Shown here piece by piece: positions 1-5,273 of a stretch of DNA of 5,273 bases (within the stretch, counting starts at the first letter, position 1; every line of letters begins with the position of its first letter). Where the stretch lies: the NCBI GenBank assembly GCA_023259925.1, contig JALRDS010000013.1, forward strand, positions 1 through 5,273. Direction: 5' to 3'. The DNA comes from Candidatus Saccharimonadia bacterium (GTDB lineage Bacteria; Patescibacteriota; Saccharimonadia; Saccharimonadales; Saccharimonadaceae). The translations under genes were made by a program, and so were the position numbers. The notes beneath the pieces were generated by a model, which had not been told where the DNA came from, did not search any database, and saw only the letters and a list, made by a program, of their open reading frames with translations.

Positions 1-939
1 AATTACGACGCCTACTTAAAGCAGAACGCGCACTCTACAGGTACTGCAATGAATGAGTTTGAGTTAATCGAAAAGCGGATTGTGAATTTAAAGCAAAAAG
101 TTATCGACTACCAGCGGCTCAAAGAAAAATCTCGTAACCCCCAGACAATTCAAAAATTCAAACGCCTCGAGCAAGAATCACGTAAAGAGTTAGCAGAGTT
201 GCAAGCTAAGGAAAAACCAACCTTTTGGATCGACCGCGAATCGGCTGAAAATTTGAATTATAAAGTAGCGGGCCAATACGCAAAGTTTAAGGCGCGAAAC
301 ATTAAAATGAACATTAAAGATGAATCATCTCGCTCAAGCCATGTGTTAGTGAAAGCAACTAATGTTTGCTTGGGGTATAGCACTCCCCTATTCAATGGAG
401 TGAATATAGACCTACGCGAGGGTGAAGCAATTGAGCTACGCGGCCGAAACGGTGCTGGTAAAAGTACATTTATTAAAAAGCTGCTTAAAACGCATGATTC
501 TGATATAACGTTATTTGACGGTGAACTGATACTCGATTCTAAGGTGCGAATTGGCGTGTACGAGCAGGAAGTGTCGCCCGATTACTTTGAACTTACGCTC
601 AAAGAGGCGATTGAACGCACCTACCTCGACCGTAACTTATCGATTTCAGAAACACTCATTCGTGGATTAATGCATGATTATCTGTTTACCGAAAGTGACG
701 GTCATGTACCCGTTGCAAAACTTTCTGGTGGCCAAAAAGCCCGCTTGCAAGTGATTGCCATGCTAGCTAACGATCCGCAGCTACTTATACTCGATGAGCC
801 AACCAACCACCTTGATCTTCCGAGTATAGAAGAGTTAGAAACTGCCCTAAAAAAATATTCTGGAGCGATTTTGTACGTTAGTCACGACGATTATTTTCGC
901 AAGGCGGTCAATGGAGCCGTTGTACCAATCGGCGCTTAA
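1..939 (+). CDS. ABC-F family ATPase, C-terminal portion (5' end outside window)
   Basis: Reading frame is open from base 1, so the ATG at 49 is an internal Met, not the start; 312 residues are visible. The first residues (NYDAYL) match the segment that follows the first ABC domain in ABC-F proteins. Then comes a charged, helical linker (to about base 310), the region that in ABC-F proteins contacts the P-site tRNA. The second ATPase domain is complete: Walker A GRNGAGKST (442-468), signature LSGGQ (721-735), Walker B LLILDEPTNHLD (781-816) and H-switch LYVSHDDYF (871-897). There is no membrane segment, and the protein ends about 19 residues after the H-switch motif, with no C-terminal extension. 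ABC-F proteins are cytosolic, bind ribosomes, and relieve stalling or protect against antibiotics. Members are usually 500-650 aa, so roughly 200 residues or more are missing. I cannot tell a housekeeping paralogue (EttA/Uup/YheS-like) from a resistance type without the missing half. The stop overlaps the stop of the facing gene. Confidence 0.93.
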   Translation, partial: NYDAYLKQNAHSTGTAMNEFELIEKRIVNLKQKVIDYQRLKEKSRNPQTIQKFKRLEQESRKELAELQAKEKPTFWIDRESAENLNYKVAGQYAKFKARNIKMNIKDESSRSSHVLVKATNVCLGYSTPLFNGVNIDLREGEAIELRGRNGAGKSTFIKKLLKTHDSDITLFDGELILDSKVRIGVYEQEVSPDYFELTLKEAIERTYLDRNLSISETLIRGLMHDYLFTESDGHVPVAKLSGGQKARLQVIAMLANDPQLLILDEPTNHLDLPSIEELETALKKYSGAILYVSHDDYFRKAVNGAVVPIGA

Positions 940-2480
940 CGTCCAAAGTGCATAATTTCGTGCAGTATATCGTTATGCGAAATGAGTTGAAGCTCGCCGG
1001 TAGTGCGGTAGTGAGAGAATTTTCGTTTTCGCGCCTGTAATAATATTTGCTTGAAGTCTGCCCCGGTCATACCGTCTGTTTTCGCGGCTAGGTCTCGCAA
1101 ATCTATTGATGCGTCATATAAACTAAACCCATCAGGCGATATGTATTCCCCATTCTCATCAAATACGAGCTCATTCTCGTGTACTTTTTTTCTGATAGAT
1201 TCGTATAAAATAACTCCAAAAATATCAAAGCGTTCTTGCTCGGTTGGCAGTGGTACAGCGATTGGCTCCATTCGGCCAGAGCGAATCAGGGACGGTTCTA
1301 GTTCATCTAAGTCAACATTAGTGGCAGCGGCGACAATTATGTTCGGATAGTTCTTCGTGAGTGTCTCAAGTTCGGTATTCAGGAGCTTGCGGATGTCGGT
1401 TCGCTCGCCTCCTCCGGATCCCTGCCGGTGTGCAAGCGCGTCAAATTCATCAAAAAACAGTACAAGGTTACCACTGGTGGCTTTCGCCTTATCAAGTGTT
1501 TCAGTTAAATTTCTCCCAGAACTGCCTACCCATTTTTCTATAAGGTCAGACGACGAAATAGTCCATGTCGTTGCGTTAATTTCGTTGGCGAACGCGTTAA
1601 TAAGAGTGGTCTTACCTGTGCCGGGCGGGCCGTGCAATAAAAAATGAGTTGGGTGTATGTCGAATGTGGCTGCCCCTTCAGGATTGTTAACAATGCTGGC
1701 GAGTTCTGCCAATCGTTCTTTGGCCTGAGTTGCCCCACCAATAGAGTCGAGCGAAGTATATTCCCCATCGTCAACTCCTGAATATTCGCTGGAATGAGGT
1801 TTTCCTTTCATGACCGTATCCAAGTCGACCGCTACGAGCTCTTTCGAAAGTTTATATTGCTTAAGAGTGTATCGTTCAAAATGTCTTGGTGGCTCACCAT
1901 AGAATTCACGCAACGTATCTATTGCAATCCCAAGAGTTGCAGTTACGTGACGAAGGCGTTCTAGATTATCTAACTCTCGCCCAGCGTGCGATGTAGGCAA
2001 TGAGATATGGGTAGCCTCTTCAATTTCATCGCTAGACTCCAAATCAATATCAATGGCGCATTCTGTCGCAGTAGACGCTAATGCAACTCGAATAGTGCAT
2101 GCTGAATCGAGTGGTATGTATAGTGCTCGGTCATCGTGCTCAATTCTCGTTGTTTCGTAGTTGTATTGTTGCAAGGCGTTGGCTATCTCTTCCAAAAAGA
2201 CACTGGGCCAAGTGGTTGGGTTTTTTTCGAGTGAGCTGGGTCTAATGCTTACTTCAGCCTCCATTTTAAGCATATCACTACCATCTTCATACCAAGACTC
2301 CATACGAACCCTACGAGCTGGAAACGGTAGATTATCTTCATCTCGACTTTTTATGTACGTGCGTAACCTGTCGCGGGCATCAAGCAGTTCAAGTAAAGCG
2401 GCGTCGCTATCGAGCTGAATATTTACGTATTTGCCAGAAAACCCGTTTGAATCGTCATACGCCGGAAGTTGCTCTGTCAT
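936..2480 (-). CDS. Classic AAA+ ATPase with unrecognised N-terminal domain
   Basis: 514 aa, one AAA+ module at about residues 245-490. Visible motifs: the entry motif SIGGATQAKERL (about 246-257), Walker A GPPGTGKT (284-291), aromatic pore loop EKWVGSS around W317, Walker B LFFDEFDAL with D344/E345, sensor 1 N388, arginine-finger pair R400/R403 in the SRH segment LIRSGRMEP, and lid motif MTGADF (471-476). This pattern belongs to the classic AAA clade (FtsH, Cdc48, proteasomal, Vps4-like), whose members form hexamers that thread or remodel proteins. Residues 1-240 are acidic and match no domain I know; this part probably selects substrates. There is no transmembrane segment and no peptidase domain, so it would act in the cytosol as an unfoldase or remodelling factor; the substrate is unknown. 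The ATG at 2480 is the first start after an in-frame stop at 2499-2501. No Shine-Dalgarno precedes it; seven T's abut the ATG. The gene lies downstream of the glutaredoxin gene on the same strand. Confidence 0.9.
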   Translation of the reverse strand: MTEQLPAYDDSNGFSGKYVNIQLDSDAALLELLDARDRLRTYIKSRDEDNLPFPARRVRMESWYEDGSDMLKMEAEVSIRPSSLEKNPTTWPSVFLEEIANALQQYNYETTRIEHDDRALYIPLDSACTIRVALASTATECAIDIDLESSDEIEEATHISLPTSHAGRELDNLERLRHVTATLGIAIDTLREFYGEPPRHFERYTLKQYKLSKELVAVDLDTVMKGKPHSSEYSGVDDGEYTSLDSIGGATQAKERLAELASIVNNPEGAATFDIHPTHFLLHGPPGTGKTTLINAFANEINATTWTISSSDLIEKWVGSSGRNLTETLDKAKATSGNLVLFFDEFDALAHRQGSGGGERTDIRKLLNTELETLTKNYPNIIVAAATNVDLDELEPSLIRSGRMEPIAVPLPTEQERFDIFGVILYESIRKKVHENELVFDENGEYISPDGFSLYDASIDLRDLAAKTDGMTGADFKQILLQARKRKFSHYRTTGELQLISHNDILHEIMHFGR

Positions 2481-2523
2481 AAAAAAAGTATGCCCACGCT
2501 AACTTATAAAATCAAGCGTGAGC
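2481..2523 (-). terminator. Probable intrinsic terminator after the glutaredoxin gene
   Basis: On the minus strand, arms at 2515-2523 and 2492-2500 form a 9-bp stem (one G-U pair, seven of the other pairs consecutive) around a 14-base loop. Four bases later comes a run of seven T's (2487-2481). The stem begins about 28 bases after the glutaredoxin stop. No T-run follows the stem on the plus strand, so the terminator is one-directional. The loop is large and the T-run is offset, so efficiency may be moderate. The T-run touches the next gene's ATG. Confidence 0.6.
2487..2515 (-). promoter_or_regulatory. Candidate promoter for the AAA+ gene (leaderless)
   Basis: TTGATT (2510-2515, 4/6 to the -35 consensus), a 17-base spacer and CATACT (2487-2492, 4/6 to the -10 consensus) sit so that transcription would begin about 7 bases after the -10, at the A of the ATG at 2480. 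This fits the lack of any ribosome binding site. It lies entirely within the terminator hairpin and T-run. Both hexamers are imperfect, so the call rests mainly on spacing and context. TATAAG in the hairpin loop is an alternative -10 without a good -35. Confidence 0.35.
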
Positions 2524-2551
2524 AATACGATGTGAGAGTGGCGATCTAGGG

Positions 2552-2821
2552 CTATGCTGCAGGGACGAGATTGTTCTTCTCAAGTGCATCCTGTAAAACT
2601 GGGCGGTTGAAGCCGAGGATCATTTCGCCCTTAATATCAGTAACGGGTACCCCTTGGAAGTTGCCGCCGAGTTTTTCAAGTAGTTCATCGCGTGCTGCGT
2701 CGTCTTCTTCAATGTTTTTGGCGGTGTACTTTACGCCTAGTTTGTCCATCCACTGCTTTTCGGTTGCGCAAAAGGCACAGAAGGTTGTAGTGTAAATGGT
2801 TACATCTGTTGTACTGCTCAT
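2552..2821 (-). CDS. Glutaredoxin-like thiol-disulfide oxidoreductase
   Basis: 89 aa, the usual size of a single-domain glutaredoxin or NrdH-type redoxin. The order of elements fits the thioredoxin fold: strand VTIYTT (7-12), redox motif C15-A-F-C18 at the start of helix 1, second strand around 30-37, cis-proline loop GVPV with P59, and the GFNRPVL segment (70-76) typical of the glutaredoxin C-terminus. It would reduce disulfides or glutathione-like adducts in the cytosol; there is no signal peptide. The CAFC dithiol differs from the CPYC of classical glutaredoxins, so the electron donor (glutathione, thioredoxin reductase or another thiol) is not clear. The start is well supported: AGGAG lies 5 bases before the ATG and a perfect TATAAT lies further upstream. 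It is transcribed away from the pilin genes and toward the AAA+ gene, with a probable terminator in between. The stop codon is TAG. Confidence 0.92.
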   Translation of the reverse strand: MSSTTDVTIYTTTFCAFCATEKQWMDKLGVKYTAKNIEEDDAARDELLEKLGGNFQGVPVTDIKGEMILGFNRPVLQDALEKNNLVPAA

Positions 2822-2826
2822 ATATT

Positions 2827-2831
2827 CTCCT
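2827..2831 (-). promoter_or_regulatory. Shine-Dalgarno site of the glutaredoxin gene
   Basis: AGGAG on the minus strand, 5 bases upstream of the ATG at 2821. It fixes this start. It is the only clear Shine-Dalgarno site in the window: the AAA+ gene and both pilin genes lack one. Confidence 0.8.
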
Positions 2832-2832
2832 A

Positions 2833-2861
2833 TTGTTAGGTAAGTTACTATACATTATACA
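2833..2861 (+). promoter_or_regulatory. Candidate promoter A for the pilin-like operon
   Basis: TTGTTA (2833-2838, 4/6) and TATACA (2856-2861, 4/6) are spaced by 17 bases, giving a start near 2868 and a leader of about 50 bases. Its -10 overlaps the -10 of the divergent glutaredoxin promoter. The alternative is the extended -10 at 2895-2903. Confidence 0.3.
2854..2859 (-). promoter_or_regulatory. -10 box of the glutaredoxin promoter
   Basis: A perfect TATAAT on the minus strand, predicting transcription start near 2847 and a leader of about 26 bases that includes the AGGAG site. At 16-18 bases further upstream no good -35 is visible (best is 3/6), so the promoter may be weak or activator-dependent. 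Confidence 0.55.
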
Positions 2862-2894
2862 CTAAATTGTAATCTACTCACAGGCTGCTTTAGG

Positions 2895-2903
2895 TGGTAT
2901 TAT
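2895..2903 (+). promoter_or_regulatory. Candidate promoter B: extended -10 for the pilin-like operon
   Basis: TGGTATTAT fits the extended -10 pattern TGn plus TATTAT (5/6 to consensus). Transcription would start near 2910, leaving a leader of about 9 bases before the ATG at 2919 with no Shine-Dalgarno. No -35 is seen at the right distance, which extended -10 promoters tolerate. Confidence 0.35.
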
Positions 2904-2918
2904 TAAGCGTAAGTACTT

Positions 2919-4460
2919 ATGTTGGGTAGAGATAATAAGACTGGCTTGGTGGAGAGAGCGTTCGCTCTCCCGGTTGTCATGATTGCTTCGGTGGTTATGA
3001 TGATGGTTCTAGTGTCTGGCCTATCTGCAACAACGTCTGTAAATTCTGGTTTGCGGCAACAGCATACCACTAAACTGTTAAGTGGTGCAGTCGATTCGGG
3101 TATGGCAATGGCCAACGACTGCATGAAAGCTAATAGTGGCCAGGTAACCTGGAGTGCAGCTAACCCACTACGCCCTAATACAAATTGTGATGGCACCGAA
3201 AGCGGTTCGTGTTCTACGCCACCGACAACTGCGGCTTGCACCGTAACAAACACGGCTACGATTAAAACCACGTTTAGCGTGAGCTACGATGTTTCTGTAC
3301 GTAAAGTTACTGTAACCGGTAGATTATATAATGTTCGCGCGTCTGACAATTCATCAATACTATCGCAAGATCAATCAGTAAAATACCTCGATGTTAAGCA
3401 ATCTTCTGGGGTGCCAAACGGTGACGCGATTGCTGCTAGTCAGATACCTGGGAGCGATGGTGGGGATGGAGTTAGTGTGGCCATGATAGGATCTGGCTCA
3501 GGTGTTCAGACGTGTGCAACACGAGCATCAGACGGTTCTGTTACCTGCACCTCCTCCTCATCAACCACTCCGTTTGGCTCAACGGCAATGAAAGATGTTA
3601 GCACTGCTATGATTGGTTCTGGTGCTGGTGTATACACTTGTGGTGTGCAAGCTTCAAACAGCCAAGTCACTTGCACAGGTTCCTCATCAACCACTCCGTT
3701 TGGCTCAACGGCAATGTACCGCGCAATAGAGGGAAATTACACCTACTGTGCTATCACAATAGCTAATACTGCCATCTGCACAGAGGATACTTCCAACTCA
3801 CCGTTCGGCACTACGCAAATAAAGAATATCACTGCCAGTAGCACCGACACGCAACGTGTATGTGGCATTAGGTTGAGTGACAATAATGTGCAGTGCGCAT
3901 CGCTAGGCGGAAATCCATTTGGCTCAGTTCCTATGAAAGATATTATTGTATCGAGTGACAGTACTAGCTATGCCTGTGCTATTCAAAAAAGTAACGATCA
4001 AGTTACCTGTGCGAATGTAATCGCGGCGCCGTTTGGTACCACTGCAGTGAAAAAGATTGAACTTACCATGGCTCCGTCTACAAATTCCAGGTACGTATGT
4101 GGCGTTAGGAGCGATAACGATACTGTAACGTGTGTAGTACCAAGCGCTTCCCCGTTTGGCAGCACGCAGATGCTAGATGTAGCAGTGGCGGTATCGGGCA
4201 CCACTAATGGTAATTACGTGTGCGGGCTAGCCGCTTCATCGCTGGCCGTGTCTTGTACGTCTATTGCATCTTCACCTTTTGGCAGTACTGCAATGGCGGA
4301 TATCTCAGTAGCAACCGACTCCGGTGCGAAGTCGTGCAGTATTGCACAAAGTAATGGTGCGGTATCGTGCACGGACACCACGTCTTCACCGTTTGGATCT
4401 ACACAGCTAGGTGCCGCCAGTTCTGGGTCTGCGGGGTCATTCAAACCTATTTGGTATTAA
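2919..4460 (+). CDS. Type IV pilin-like protein with eight Cys/PFG repeats (putative beta-propeller head)
   Basis: 513 aa. Leader of 14 mostly polar residues (MLGRDNKTGLVERA), then a hydrophobic helix starting FALPVVMIASVVMMM (15-29) and running to about 36. This resembles a class III signal peptide cut before F15, though Ala is at -1 and Glu5 is absent. Residues 37-107 are a linker domain with C68, C90, C98 and C107, shared without gaps with the next gene. Residues 108-180 are a Ser/Thr-rich beta-type stretch. Residues 185-498 hold eight tandem repeats, each with a C-x(9-10)-C pair and a PFG turn. A short tail ends in KPIWY. The protein has 20 cysteines, plausibly disulfide-bonded outside the membrane. 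I infer a surface adhesin or pilus-tip protein with a propeller-like head; ligand unknown. In-frame stops at 2904 and 2910 make this ATG the first possible ATG start. There is no Shine-Dalgarno. It is the first gene of a tight pair. Confidence 0.82.
   Translation: MLGRDNKTGLVERAFALPVVMIASVVMMMVLVSGLSATTSVNSGLRQQHTTKLLSGAVDSGMAMANDCMKANSGQVTWSAANPLRPNTNCDGTESGSCSTPPTTAACTVTNTATIKTTFSVSYDVSVRKVTVTGRLYNVRASDNSSILSQDQSVKYLDVKQSSGVPNGDAIAASQIPGSDGGDGVSVAMIGSGSGVQTCATRASDGSVTCTSSSSTTPFGSTAMKDVSTAMIGSGAGVYTCGVQASNSQVTCTGSSSTTPFGSTAMYRAIEGNYTYCAITIANTAICTEDTSNSPFGTTQIKNITASSTDTQRVCGIRLSDNNVQCASLGGNPFGSVPMKDIIVSSDSTSYACAIQKSNDQVTCANVIAAPFGTTAVKKIELTMAPSTNSRYVCGVRSDNDTVTCVVPSASPFGSTQMLDVAVAVSGTTNGNYVCGLAASSLAVSCTSIASSPFGSTAMADISVATDSGAKSCSIAQSNGAVSCTDTTSSPFGSTQLGAASSGSAGSFKPIWY
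3555..3590 (+). repeat. 36-bp exact direct repeat, copy 1
   Basis: Identical to 3681-3716, exactly 126 bases (42 codons) downstream. It covers the Ser/Thr-Pro-Phe-Gly end of repeat unit 1. The preceding parts of units 1 and 2 are more diverged, including synonymously. Confidence 0.95.
3681..3716 (+). repeat. 36-bp exact direct repeat, copy 2
   Basis: Second copy of 3555-3590, at the end of repeat unit 2. It offers a substrate for slippage or recombination that would gain or lose exactly one 42-residue unit in frame. Confidence 0.95.
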
Positions 4461-4462
4461 CT

Positions 4463-5273
4463 ATGAAAATTAAATACACCAACAATGCCTTTGCCCTACC
4501 CGTCGTCATGATTGCCTCTGTAGTCATGATGATGGTACTGGTTTCTGGTTTGTCCGCTACAACATCAGTCAACTCAGGGCTGCGCCAGCAGCATGATGCC
4601 AAGCTATTAAACCAAGCTGCACAATCTGGATTGGCAATGGCAAATGCTTGTATGAAGGCTAACTCAGGTGCAGTGACTTGGACTGTATCATCCCCGCTTA
4701 AACCCAATACCGACTGCAGTGGTACGGAGACAAGAAGTTGTCCGAGTGCGAGCACTGATTTCTATTGTTATGTTTCCCTTAATAGTCGCTACCAGACTAG
4801 TTTTATGGTTGAGCTCGACAACGGTGGTCCTGGTGGTGCAGTCAGAATTAAATCCAACGGTTTCCTTAATTTAACCGTGAGCTCAAGCGGTGCAGTTAGA
4901 AGTTCGTCGAGTATTACTAGGATGATGACACCAACAAGCCCTGCGGCTGTTGTGTTGAGTAATGCGGGTGTCAAGCAAAATACCATATCTGCCGTCGTCA
5001 GCCCCAACCAGTGTGCCGAAACCAACAGTAATGGCTGTACCTACCAGGCAACAACACTTTGTGGTGTGACTACCAGTGGCGAGGTATATTGCGCAGGCTA
5101 CGACACTCTTCCCTACAGCTCAAGTTACAGTTACGGTGGATACACGCAGCCACTCATTCAGGCGGCTGCTGGGCTTACGTGTTTAAGCGGCTCAACCTAC
5201 ACCGCGAGTCAATGCAATGGGTCTAGCCTAGCCACGCGCACGTTGTATCTGCAAGATTTCAGCACGAACGCAG
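4463..5273 (+). CDS. Second type IV pilin-like protein, 3' end outside window
   Basis: Open from ATG 4463 to the right edge (270 residues plus one base). It starts 2 bases after the stop of the first pilin gene, with no Shine-Dalgarno, so translation is probably coupled. Leader MKIKYTNNA (9 residues), then FALPVVMIASVVMMM and a helix to about residue 31. Residues 9-44 equal residues 14-49 of the first pilin exactly. The next 58 positions align without gaps at 33 identities, with four cysteines at the same spacing (C63, C85, C93, C102). From about 103 the sequence departs: a Gly/Ser/Asn-rich beta-type region (113-180), then six cysteines (184, 192, 200, 210, 240, 251). Residues 200-210 (CGVTTSGEVYC) look like a single blade motif of the kind repeated in the first pilin. 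A Tyr/Ser-rich patch follows (213-228). I infer a second surface or pilus subunit with a different head; function unknown. Confidence 0.8.
   Translation, partial: MKIKYTNNAFALPVVMIASVVMMMVLVSGLSATTSVNSGLRQQHDAKLLNQAAQSGLAMANACMKANSGAVTWTVSSPLKPNTDCSGTETRSCPSASTDFYCYVSLNSRYQTSFMVELDNGGPGGAVRIKSNGFLNLTVSSSGAVRSSSSITRMMTPTSPAAVVLSNAGVKQNTISAVVSPNQCAETNSNGCTYQATTLCGVTTSGEVYCAGYDTLPYSSSYSYGGYTQPLIQAAAGLTCLSGSTYTASQCNGSSLATRTLYLQDFSTNA

Larger units (their letters stand above)
3471..4412 (+). repeat. Eight tandem coding repeats of 35-42 residues (RCC1/BNR-like)
   Basis: Units: 3471-3596, 3597-3722, 3723-3827, 3828-3941, 3942-4055, 4056-4178, 4179-4301, 4302-4412. Each starts with a short beta-type stretch, then Cys, a turn with D/N/S-rich residues, a hydrophobic-x-Cys strand, and PFG(S/T)(T/V). 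Cys pairs are C199/C210, C241/C252, C277/C287, C315/C326, C353/C364, C394/C405, C435/C446 and C473/C484. The spacing is 11 in seven units and 10 in the third. The pattern recalls bacterial RCC1-type blades (CAL..dG.v.CWG.n..GqLG) with CWG and GQLG degraded to Cys and PFG. Eight units fit a closed 7- or 8-bladed propeller. Resemblance is by eye only. Confidence 0.7.

Noticed and set aside
49..51. ATG at 49 as the start of the ABC-F gene
   Set aside because: The frame is open back to base 1, and the upstream residues match the conserved segment after the first ABC domain, so the gene continues off the left edge.
948..962. HEIMH (residues 507-511) at the C-terminus of the AAA+ protein, matching the HExxH zinc-protease motif of FtsH
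   Set aside because: It lies three residues from the end, in the final lid helix where AAA proteins usually have an I..D...A-type pattern. No peptidase domain follows, so the match is most likely chance.
951..978. Inverted repeat (951-956 with 973-978) just after the ABC-F stop as a terminator
   Set aside because: Only six pairs, a 16-base loop and no T-run after it. It lies within the AAA+ coding sequence.
936..2480. The AAA+ ATPase as the pilus assembly motor for the nearby pilins
   Set aside because: Type IV pilus motors (PilB/PilT) are of the GspE secretion-ATPase family with different motifs. This protein has classic AAA features (SRH, GAD lid motif), and it lies on the opposite strand.
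2892..2897. AGGTGG as the Shine-Dalgarno site of the first pilin gene
   Set aside because: It is 21 bases from the ATG, too far. In-frame TAA codons at 2904 and 2910 exclude an earlier start.
2903..3271. Minus-strand open frame of 122 codons, with a similar one at 4447-4755
   Set aside because: Both are antisense to the conserved pilin N-terminal coding region. Their resemblance to each other follows from the sense genes being homologous, and no ribosome site or plausible domain is present.
3471..4412. CRISPR-like or non-coding satellite reading of the repeat array
   Set aside because: Units are diverged at the DNA level, keep the reading frame, vary by whole codons, and are conserved in protein pattern, so this is a coding repeat.

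Overview
The window looks bacterial, with standard-code genes ending in TAA or TAG and moderate GC. The tandem short-leader, pilin-like surface proteins whose hydrophobic segment begins FALP, together with small compact genes, recall Patescibacteria (CPR), most likely a Saccharibacteria-type genome. That placement is a memory-based inference; nothing in the window, such as an rRNA, can prove it.

Layout. Bases 1-939 (+) hold the C-terminal part of an ABC-F translation-type ATPase, cut by the left edge. It meets, tail to tail with a 4-base overlap (TTAA), a classic AAA+ ATPase on the minus strand (936-2480) with a large unrecognised N-terminal region. Upstream of that gene, also on the minus strand, is a small glutaredoxin-like gene (2552-2821). 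The 71-base gap between these two holds a probable intrinsic terminator whose U-tract abuts the AAA+ start codon. The same bases can be read as a promoter placing transcription start at the ATG, which suggests a leaderless mRNA. A 97-base divergent intergenic region (2822-2918) separates the glutaredoxin from a plus-strand pair of pilin-like genes.

The pilin pair is the accessory and most interesting part. The first (2919-4460, 513 aa) has a type IV prepilin-like N-terminus followed by eight tandem repeats of about 35-42 residues. Each repeat has a Cys-x(9-10)-Cys pair and a Pro-Phe-Gly turn, and together they look like a degenerate RCC1/BNR-type beta-propeller. The second (4463 to beyond 5273, start only 2 bases after the first gene's stop) carries the same N-terminal 36 residues exactly, although 26 of those 36 codons differ. 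It then switches to a different C-terminal domain. The two are probably co-transcribed and would deliver different exposed heads on one conserved anchoring or assembly helix.

The ABC-F, AAA+ and glutaredoxin genes look like cytosolic housekeeping functions. No sequence evidence links them functionally to the pilins. No tRNA, rRNA, CRISPR array or insertion sequence was seen.
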